A stretch of DNA of 64,000 nucleotides. It comes from Saccharothrix sp. (GTDB taxonomy: Bacteria; Actinomycetota; Actinomycetes; Mycobacteriales; Pseudonocardiaceae). A program made the position numbers and the translations under genes. Below, piece by piece: positions 44,201-50,226 of this stretch. The DNA lies in contig NZ_JAPSLK010000033.1 in assembly GCF_031180885.1 (NCBI RefSeq), forward strand, positions 31,767 to 95,766. Reading direction: 5' to 3'. Within the stretch, counting starts at the first letter, position 1. Each line of letters starts with the position of its first letter. The notes below the pieces were generated by a model. The model saw only the letters and a program-made list of their open reading frames with translations, ran no database searches and was not told the origin of the DNA.

Positions 44201-44371
44201 GCTCGCGTAACCGTGCGGGTAAGCACGTCTCAGGGACGAGGCGACCCATTCCGGAATAGCGGGTCGGGGCGGCGTCGTGATGCGGCGGGCGTCACCGCCG
44301 GAAATCACCGCCGCGCGACCGCCCGTCCTCCCGGTCGTCGCCGTCACGAGAGCTGATGTCATCACAACCAC
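41198..44371 (-). CDS. 1057-residue acyltransferase (FabD/AT-like) protein with apparent second degenerate AT
   Basis: The start is GTG at 44371 or ATG at 44362; GCGAGGA lies just upstream. Residues about 395-740 are an acyl-carrier-protein transacylase fold: QVVGFFPGLGSRSF at the start, nucleophile Ser496 in AGYTGESFGIITAAVAAGAL, catalytic His635 in FLAHAERM and the closing HTPVVSNNNAGLLT. A second AT-like stretch (about 895-1010) shows QLALGYLVYQYTLFRLLRLH and AGSDPMGWLVALAASGAAAL, where the G-x-S-x-G elbow is lost. The first 390 residues and the 745-880 linker are unassigned. No ACP, KS or CoA-ligase is encoded next to it, so acyl donor and acceptor are unknown. First gene of the operon. 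Confidence 0.75.
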   Translation of the reverse strand: MVVMTSALVTATTGRTGGRAAVISGGDARRITTPPRPAIPEWVASSLRRAYPHGYASLEKAITDASAAVDLPNVADVEIHADRVRLSCRRGDVVAEVPFDVSGTAPHGGVPDFVLDHDRQAVFLFSDRDERGVAAPALRQCLFDLLRPGYWLVEGAAEPGGALLHGVPGIDEFLAGILGRADVRAIHPWVRAAAAAMSREPGTGGSEFAQNLHRASIELRRNGLDPELQRALDTTARTATRLRRGVRPVLAIRRASRHAVLRGIGADDIDSLRATFADPAVSDRLAAAHPIDPAFVADASAEDLLALVDELRECEFFTFFVMDRIAPAASGVTRSVTGVDHAPAAILITPDNLRESTTLVRSLSRANAFLFSREQFRRTIGTARGDLLGIDRGRQVVGFFPGLGSRSFYRDLGRGLLDSGIPEVVEVYEQGARALGLPGPERLLLVPENVPGDRLAAQGFIGAAFLAHGLALDIHLRVTAANAGVPLRLAGYTGESFGIITAAVAAGALSVADGTRLAHAFTPLLLTAADGVADDDPLAAELAAYLPESLRGRPLVTEPHHVVGLRGEPADLAALLAAIARNFPTSDVEVHKVYSHRQTNVYVRAGAKDAFDRFAGGFPAVAVEELKPPTTFLAHAERMTAVRHAFERFMADRGVVFRKPHTPVVSNNNAGLLTTAAEVRNGVLAIIDEVMASRATAETLDALRPDAIVELGLGGKSVRLLVDNDLDVPVTSYTGTAGAAEEFLRAVRLADTVLGQLADLRTAADRITDRHHDALREVFRASREDRFCERYLYRTIGRVVADEATHRDRSASPAFHELLETFQHTYNYRDHVDLDAGELVLQARLKKRIVGEAEELGQVFAELKVVDAAGVVGDRSLTGVEQHEVVVIHFDHLPGLDYADLAVNTRLLLDTQPLARQIYDQVFDSLGVTDDGFLTLPGVTTPTVDQLALGYLVYQYTLFRLLRLHRPAAFQHDHYLAGSDPMGWLVALAASGAAALPDVVRLYAAYLRSGMETDEARAALERVLASLRTPEVPVLSPAGTPLHAKIDLEVATRVVIA

Positions 44372-45155
44372 ATTCCTCGCCGTCGAAAGTTCCGCCCGTC
44401 CCCCCTGGTCGGGCGGGTTCGAGTTCGACAGGTAGGAGTGCGGCCCCCGGTGCCGGATACGTGCCGGTGGCGCGGTGGAGACAGATTCCGGTCAAGTTGG
44501 TCCACTCGGCCGATCCGTCGCGCCGGACCGGGAACCAATTGCCCGAACCATAGGCTCTGCCTTGAATATCAAGGGTTTCTTAAGTCGCCGATAATGAGTC
44601 CGATCGGGGGGTTCGTGATACGTGTCCTGGATCACACCCGGCTCGGGCGCGCACCAGGTGGTTCGCCATGGTCAGGCTTCGACGGTCAGGAGGCCGGTGA
44701 CGGGGTCGGAGCTGGGAATGTCGTCGGACCAAAGGCCGTGGCGTTCGGCCCGGAGCCGGATGACCGCTGCGCGGTCGGTGGTGGGAGGTGCGGCGTCGGG
44801 TCCCAGCGGTGCGGGCTCGTCGCCGCGACGAGCAGGATGCCGTCGTCCCTGGCCTTGCGGGTGATCCGTTCCGGTGACATCCGGGAGGGTCGTCCTCGCG
44901 CAGCAGGCGGAACAGGTCGCGTACGCGCGGATCGGTCGCCAGGGCGGGAGCGACCCGCTCATCCTGCCGTCGGTGCAGGACGGCTACGTCCGGCAGCGGT
45001 GCGCGACCGGCGGCTTCGTCGACCACGGTGGTCCCATGACACCGGTGGCCCGTTCGAACGTGACACCCCTGCCGTGGCGTGGCGCATGGCGACCGAGCCT
45101 TGGCGGGGAGCTGCCGTCCGGGGCGTTGCGGCGACCGGACGCCATCGGTGTGAGG
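44372..45155. other. divergent intergenic region, 784 bases
   Basis: Separates the leftward acyltransferase operon from the rightward RsbQ gene. An AT-rich palindrome CCTTGA-ATA-TCAAGG sits at 44560-44574. On the - strand around 44690-44960 there is protein-like sequence in two frames (TDPRVRDLFRLLREDD, then SPERITRKARDDGILLVAAT) that would need a frameshift to join; possibly the relic of a small gene. No clear product. Confidence 0.4.
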
Positions 45156-45968
45156 ATGGGTGTCGTGGACATTCGCCGCAGGAACAACGTCGTGGTGACC
45201 GGCAATCCCGAAGGGCCGGTGGTGGTGCTGGCCCACGGCTTCGGCTGCGACCAGAACCTGTGGCGGCTCGTCGTGCCCAAGCTCGCCGGGGACCACCGGG
45301 TGGTGCTGTTCGACCACGTCGGGTCGGGTGGTTCGGACCTGTCCGCCTGGAGCCCCGAGCGGTATTCGACGCTGCGCGGGTACGCCGAGGACGTGGTGGA
45401 GCTGTGCCGCGAGCTGGACCTGCGGGACGTGGTGTTCGTGGGGCACTCCGTCGCGGCGATGATGGGCGTCCTGGCGGCGGCCGACGCCCCCGAGCTGTTC
45501 GCCAAGCTGGTGCTGCTCGTGCCCTCGCCCCGCTACCTCGACGACGGCGACTACCGGGGTGGCTTCACCGCCGCCGACATCGACGAGCTGCTGGAGTCCC
45601 TGGACAGCAACTACCTGGGCTGGTCGGCCGCGCTGGCCCCGGTGATCATGGGCAACCCCGACCGCCCGGAGCTGGCCGAGGAGCTGCGGGAGAGCTTCTG
45701 CCGCACCGACCCCGACATCGCCCGCGCGTTCGCCCGCGCCACGTTCCTGGCCGACAACCGGGCCGACCTGGCCCGGGTGACCGTGCCGACGCTGGTGGTG
45801 GAGTGCGCGCACGACGCGATCGCGCCGCGCGGGGTCGGGGCGTTCGTGCAGGCCCAGATCCCCGGCAGCACCCTGGTCACGCTCGACGCCGTCGGCCACT
45901 GCCCGCAGCTCAGCGCCCCCGACCGGACGGCGGCGGCGATCGCCGCGTTCACCGGGGCACGCCCGTGA
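45156..45968 (+). CDS. rsbQ: RsbQ-like alpha/beta hydrolase
   Basis: 270 residues (ATG at 45156; a GTG at 45165 with GAGG upstream is an alternative). Strong likeness to Bacillus RsbQ and plant D14/KAI2 receptors: HGFGCDQNLWRLVVPKLAGD, HRVVLFDHVGSGGSDLSAW, nucleophile Ser98 in VFVGHSVAAMMG, acid Asp in VECAHDAIAP and His in VGHCPQLSAPD. RsbQ is needed for the phosphatase RsbP to respond to energy stress; it probably supplies a small ligand to the PAS domain. Its stop overlaps the start of an RsbP-like gene by one base (TGATG), the same gene order as in Bacillus's reversed pair. Confidence 0.9.
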   Translation: MGVVDIRRRNNVVVTGNPEGPVVVLAHGFGCDQNLWRLVVPKLAGDHRVVLFDHVGSGGSDLSAWSPERYSTLRGYAEDVVELCRELDLRDVVFVGHSVAAMMGVLAAADAPELFAKLVLLVPSPRYLDDGDYRGGFTAADIDELLESLDSNYLGWSAALAPVIMGNPDRPELAEELRESFCRTDPDIARAFARATFLADNRADLARVTVPTLVVECAHDAIAPRGVGAFVQAQIPGSTLVTLDAVGHCPQLSAPDRTAAAIAAFTGARP

Positions 45969-47200
45969 TGGTCGGCGGCGAACCGCCTCCTGGTCGCGAC
46001 GGGGACCTGGACGACCCGGCCTTCGCCGGCCTGCTGGAGGAGAGCGCCGAGGACCTGTACGAAAGCGCGCCCTGCGGCTACCTGTCCACCATGCTCGACG
46101 GCCGGATCGTCAAGGCCAACGCCACCCTGCTGGGCTGGCTGGGCCGCGGGCGCGAGGAGGTGGTGGGCCGCCTGCACTTCTCCGACCTGCTCACCGTCGG
46201 CGGCCGGATCTACCACGAGACCCACTTCGCCCCGTTGCTCGCCATGCACGGCGAGGTCAACGGCATCGCGCTGGACCTCGTGACCGCGTCCGGCGACCGG
46301 CTGCCCGTCCTGGTCACCTCGGTCGTCCGGCGCGGGCCCACCGGCGCGCCGCGGGTGGTCCGCACGACGGTGTTCGACGCCCGCGAGCGGCGCGCCTACG
46401 AGCGTGAGCTGCTGCGCGCCCGGCGGCAGGCCGAGCAGGAGCGCGACCGGATCGAGCAGCTCGCCACGACCCTCCAGCGCACCCTGCTGCCGCCGTCCCT
46501 GCCGACCGTGCCCGGGATCGAGGTGGCGGCGCACTACCACCACGCCTCGCCCGACCAGGTGGGCGGCGACTTCTACGACCTGTTCCCGCTCGGCGACGGC
46601 CGGTGGGGCTTCTTCCTCGGCGACGTGTGCGGCAAGGGCTCGGTCGCGGCGGCCGTGACGTCGCTCACCCGGTACACGCTGCGGGCGGCGGCCGTCACCG
46701 ACCCCGGGCCCGAGGCGGTGCTCCGGACCCTCAACACCGTGCTGGGACAGGAGGTCGTGGACGGCGTGCCGAGGTTCTGCACGGTGGTGTTCGGCGTGCT
46801 GGAACCGGCCGACGAGCAGTGCCGCGTGACCTTCGCCGGCGGCGGCCACACCCCGCCCGCGGTGCTGCGCGCCGACGGCACCGCCGCCTACCACCCGACG
46901 ACCGGCGGCCAACTGGTGGGCGTGCTGCCCGACGCCCGCTTCGTCACCCGGCACCTGACCCTGGCGCCCGGCGACACCTTCCTGCTCTACACCGACGGCC
47001 TCACCGAGGCCCGGACCGCCGACGGCCCGGACACCCGGTTCGAGGAGGAGGGCTTGCTGGAGTTCCTGCACCAGGCGCCACCGGCGGCGGCCGAGCTGGT
47101 GAGCGCCCTCGCCGCGCGCCTGGCCGCGTTCGGCGACGGCTTGGAGGACGACGTCGCACTGCTGGCCCTCGGCCTGCCCGGCTCGGGAGACCGCCCGTGA
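45968..47200 (+). CDS. rsbP: RsbP-like PAS-PP2C (SpoIIE) phosphatase
   Basis: 410 residues. N-terminal PAS domain (about 28-140: LYESAPCGYLSTMLDGRIVK, ANATLLGWLGRGREEVVG), a coiled-coil linker (REQ-rich, ERRAYERELLRARRQAEQER) and a C-terminal SpoIIE-type phosphatase domain (190-405) with the metal-binding VGGDFYDLFPLGDGRWGFFL, GDVCGKGSVAAAVTSLTRYT and LYTDGLTEAR and DDVALLAL segments. In Bacillus, RsbP dephosphorylates the anti-anti-sigma factor. No anti-sigma or anti-anti-sigma gene is nearby, so the target is elsewhere. The stop is followed by a strong terminator at 47243-47276. Confidence 0.92.
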   Translation: MVGGEPPPGRDGDLDDPAFAGLLEESAEDLYESAPCGYLSTMLDGRIVKANATLLGWLGRGREEVVGRLHFSDLLTVGGRIYHETHFAPLLAMHGEVNGIALDLVTASGDRLPVLVTSVVRRGPTGAPRVVRTTVFDARERRAYERELLRARRQAEQERDRIEQLATTLQRTLLPPSLPTVPGIEVAAHYHHASPDQVGGDFYDLFPLGDGRWGFFLGDVCGKGSVAAAVTSLTRYTLRAAAVTDPGPEAVLRTLNTVLGQEVVDGVPRFCTVVFGVLEPADEQCRVTFAGGGHTPPAVLRADGTAAYHPTTGGQLVGVLPDARFVTRHLTLAPGDTFLLYTDGLTEARTADGPDTRFEEEGLLEFLHQAPPAAAELVSALAARLAAFGDGLEDDVALLALGLPGSGDRP

Positions 47201-47242
47201 CCCCCTTGGGCGTCGTCCACCGCACGTTCCGCGGTGGCGGCC

Positions 47243-47276
47243 CCGCGATCATCTCCCGATCAGGAGATGATCGCGG
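47243..47276 (+). terminator. terminator after the rsbQ-rsbP unit
   Basis: Perfect 14-bp arms CCGCGATCATCTCC and GGAGATGATCGCGG with 6-base loop, 43 bases after the RsbP stop. Confidence 0.75.
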
Positions 47277-47341
47277 CCCGGACCACCGCCTTTCGGGCGG
47301 CGGCCCCGGATCGGGACCGCCGCGTCAGAACGCGTGTGCGG

Positions 47342-47959
47342 TCACAGCTCGCAGGCCGTCACGCGCTCGCCACCGGTGCACCTGTCCGCGCTCGCTCCGC
47401 CGTCCAGGGAGTCCAGGCCCGGGCCGCCGTCCAGGACGTCGTCGCCCGATCCGCCCGTCAGGACGTCGTCACCCGGGCCGCCGAAGAGCGTGGACGGCGT
47501 GTCGGTGTGGTTGGCGAGCAGGTCGTTCCGTTGCCGCCGCGCAGGACGATGCCCCGGACCTCGGTGACGTCGCAGACCACCCGGGTCAGGTCGGACCGGT
47601 CGGAATGCCGGCAGCCGTCGGCCGCGACGAGCGGCTACGAGTCCTGGACCACGTGGCCGGCGCCGCCGGGCAGGAGCGAGACCGTGGTGGAGCCGCCCCG
47701 GTGCGGTCCGGCGTTGTAATGGAGGTCCGGGCTGACGGGCTCGACGTAGACCACGGCGGCCTCCAGCGTGTACAGACCTGCCCCGTTGCTGATGCTCTCG
47801 ACGTCGCTGTAGATCACGTCGAGTTGGTTTGGGGATCCGAACTTGTACTGGACCGCGTCGTAGCCAAAGCCGCCATGGACTGCCGGTGACGGCGCTCAGC
47901 AGCGCCGTGAACGCCACAAGCGCCACGGCGACCACGCCCCCTCGTGTCCTGCCTCGCAC
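47342..47959 (-). pseudogene. decayed paralogue of the RTX-repeat secreted protein
   Basis: GTG at 47959 (GGGGGAG upstream) opens a signal peptide (GGVVAVALVAFTALLSAVTG). To follow the paralogous protein one must change frame near 47880 (into GGFGYDAVQYKFGSPNQLDV), read through TAG at 47635-47637, and change frame again near 47530 (into DLLANHTDTPSTLFGG). The end carries three GGxGxD-type calcium-binding nonapeptides and the same terminal CxxGE...TACE motif as the intact neighbour at 48080. Two frameshifts and one nonsense codon make a functional product very unlikely. Confidence 0.85.
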
Positions 47960-48079
47960 GTCTCCCCCTTCGGGTGTGGTCCTCCGGTTCCCGGAGGTCG
48001 GCACCGTTGTAGCCCGGCGGCCTTGTGATCGGGTTGTGGTCGGGGCCGCGCCTGGCCGGCGCGGCCCCACCGGGATCGG

Positions 48080-48952
48080 TCAGTACACCTCGCAGGCGGT
48101 GTAGTTGTCGCCGTAGAGGCAGGTGTCCACCTCCGTGCCGCCGTCGATCCAGTCGTAGCCCGGGTCGCCGCCCTCGATGTGGTCGTTGCCGGCCTCGCCG
48201 TACAGGTGGTCGCCACCAGGGCCGCCGTACAGGAAGTCGCCGCCCTCGCCGCCGAGGACGGTGTCGTCGCCATCGGAGCCTGCCAGCGTGTCCACCGAAC
48301 CGAAGCCCTGGATCCAGTCGCTCTCACCGTTGCCGTTGATGTAGTTGACGGCGCTGTTGCCGTACAGCCGGTCGCGGCCCTCTCCGCCGTACAGGTCCTC
48401 CACGTCCGACGCGATCGTGTCGCCCTCGCCCGCCGCGCCGTCGTCCTGGCTCACGCCGTCCGCGTCGGCCGTGACCCCCTCGGCGTAGCCGTAGTAGGTG
48501 ACGCCGTCGCGGCCGCCGCCACCCCAGAACTGGTCCTTGCCGCTGTCGCCGCGCAGGATGTCGTCACCGGGGCCGCCGTGGATGTTGTCGTCGCCCGCCT
48601 GGCCCCACAGGATCGCGGGCAGCGACAACCAACTGGTGATTCCGTCGCTGCCGCCGCCCGCGAAGACCTGGACGCGCTTCACCCCCGAGCTGTCGCACGC
48701 GACGCGGGTGTGGTCGGCCGGCGTGGGGTACCAGCAGGTGATGCCGGGCGTGATGTCGACGATGTCGTCGAACAGGATCCACGCGCCGGAGTGCTGCACG
48801 GAGATGCTGTTGTTCACGCTCCCGGCCTGGTACACCAACGTGTCCACGGACAGCGCGACCTCGCCGACACCGACCGCCGACGCCGTGCCGGTGGTCAGCA
48901 GCACGGGCGTCGCCAGCGCCGCCGCCACCCCGAGTCCGATGATCCTCTTCAT
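48080..48952 (-). CDS. secreted RTX (hemolysin-type calcium-binding repeat) protein
   Basis: 290 residues, Sec signal peptide (MKRIIGLGVAAALATPVLLT). The first 95 residues after it contain a small disulfide domain (TCWYPTPADHTRVACDSSGV). The remaining part is a parallel beta-roll of at least eight GGxGxDxUx-type repeats, e.g. GQAGDDNIHGGPGDDILRGD and GGPGGDHLYGEAGNDHIEGG. It ends in a conserved CLYGDNYTACEVY cap. Calcium-dependent folding after secretion is expected. No protease, lipase or type I secretion gene is near; secretion is through Sec. Its broken paralogue lies just downstream. Confidence 0.88.
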   Translation of the reverse strand: MKRIIGLGVAAALATPVLLTTGTASAVGVGEVALSVDTLVYQAGSVNNSISVQHSGAWILFDDIVDITPGITCWYPTPADHTRVACDSSGVKRVQVFAGGGSDGITSWLSLPAILWGQAGDDNIHGGPGDDILRGDSGKDQFWGGGGRDGVTYYGYAEGVTADADGVSQDDGAAGEGDTIASDVEDLYGGEGRDRLYGNSAVNYINGNGESDWIQGFGSVDTLAGSDGDDTVLGGEGGDFLYGGPGGDHLYGEAGNDHIEGGDPGYDWIDGGTEVDTCLYGDNYTACEVY

Positions 48953-49334
48953 GTGCTTCCTCCGAATCCCGGGAGCCCTCGCCCCCGACCGGGATCAGCA
49001 CACCGGGGCCGGCTTGTGATCGGGTTGGGGTCGGCCTGTGGTCGCCACCGTCGAGCGGCTGTCGGTCTCGGCGAAGCCGCGGCGTTCGCCTTTGCCCGCG
49101 CGGTGGACCCGCCGAGGCGGTGAACGGCTACGCCCACTTCGGTTCGGGTGGAGACGCGCAGTTTCGCGAATAGGTGGGACAGGTGGCTTTCCACGATTCG
49201 GGTCGAGCCCTGTGGGAATGAGCGGGCGCGGAAGGCCTTCTGCCCGGCCAACGAGCCAGGAGCATGCGGCCCGCGTGGATCGAGCTGCGCCTTCACTCTC
49301 CCTGTTGATCACGGTTGGAGCGGTTGAGCTGTGA
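48953..49334. other. intergenic, 382 bases, with a LuxR fragment
   Basis: Lies upstream of the RTX gene and downstream of the acetylesterase gene, both leftward. Apart from the RTX promoter it holds a LuxR-type HTH remnant (49108-49212). Nothing else recognised. Confidence 0.45.
49108..49212 (-). pseudogene. LuxR-type helix-turn-helix remnant
   Basis: The segment STRIVESHLSHLFAKLRVST followed by RTEVGVAVHR is the recognition helix and last helix of a LuxR/NarL DNA-binding domain. No start or upstream domain is present, and the frame does not stop at the expected place. A leftover of a regulator gene, probably deleted. Confidence 0.65.
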
Positions 49335-50192
49335 CTAGCGCAGGGAGGAAGCGAGGCCGATCCCCTGTTCCCGCAGTGCCCTGGCGACCACCTCCGCGAT
49401 GCGGGCGGCACCGGCGGCTTCGAAGTGGGTGTGGTCGTTGCAGAAGAAGGCACCGACCGCGCCCTCGCTGTAGTTGCCGTCGTTGGGGCACAGGCGCAGC
49501 GAGTTGTAGAGGGCGACGCTGCGCCGGTGCAGGTCGATCACCGGGACCTGGTCGGCCTGGCCCTGCGCGATGGTCTCGTCGACGAACCCCCGGTTGCCGA
49601 CCGCGGTCGAGCCGGAGCAGCGGATCGCCGCGACGGGCGTGACGAACACCGGCTTCACGCCCCGCGCCTTGGCCTCGCGCGCCATCGTGCCGAGCAGTTG
49701 GCGGTAGCGGGTGGTGCCCACGTGGCGCGGGCAGTTGCGGTCGCCGTCGTTGATGCCGAACTGGATGATCAGCCAGTCCCCCGCCCGCATGCCGCCGGCC
49801 GCGAGCATACCGGACCAGCGCGCGGCGTAGGTGCGCGGGCTGACCACGCACTCCCCGGTGGAGTCCTTGGTGCTCTTGACGTTCGACTCGTAGAGCCAGG
49901 TCTGGATGCTCCGGCCGCCCACGGCGTTGTTGACGACGGTGACGTCGTCGTTGAACAGCCGGTCGAACTCCCGGCCCCAGCCGACCGGGCACGTGCCGCT
50001 GCCGTTGGCCATGGTGGAGTCACCGGCCAGCCACACCTTGAACGGCGCGGCGGCGGCCCCCGGACCACCGGCCCGCGGCGCGGGGCACGGTGCCGGGGCG
50101 GGTGCGGCGTTCGCCGGTGCCACCACGGCCGCCATCGCGGCGCACACGGCCGCGGCGACCGCCAGGTACCTGCTCCGTGCGGGAATCCCCAT
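49335..50192 (-). CDS. secreted rhamnogalacturonan acetylesterase, CE12-type SGNH hydrolase
   Basis: 285 residues. Signal peptide 1-29 (APANA). SGNH blocks: nucleophile Ser59 in VWLAGDSTM, Gly in AVGGRSIQTWL, Asn in IIQFGINDGDR, and the Asp-His pair in CNDHTHFEAAGA. This layout is that of CE12 enzymes, which remove acetyl groups from the galacturonic acid of rhamnogalacturonan I. Next upstream is a second, larger esterase of the same class, so the two probably act together on pectin side structures; they are transcribed in the same direction. Confidence 0.9.
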   Translation of the reverse strand: MGIPARSRYLAVAAAVCAAMAAVVAPANAAPAPAPCPAPRAGGPGAAAAPFKVWLAGDSTMANGSGTCPVGWGREFDRLFNDDVTVVNNAVGGRSIQTWLYESNVKSTKDSTGECVVSPRTYAARWSGMLAAGGMRAGDWLIIQFGINDGDRNCPRHVGTTRYRQLLGTMAREAKARGVKPVFVTPVAAIRCSGSTAVGNRGFVDETIAQGQADQVPVIDLHRRSVALYNSLRLCPNDGNYSEGAVGAFFCNDHTHFEAAGAARIAEVVARALREQGIGLASSLR

Positions 50193-50226
50193 CGATCCTC
50201 CTGTCGTTTTCGGCGGACTGCGGGCG

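Noticed and set aside
44438..47200. A 920-residue frame running through RsbQ into RsbP
   Set aside because: Its first 510 residues are out of frame with RsbQ; only the part from 45968 is the phosphatase.
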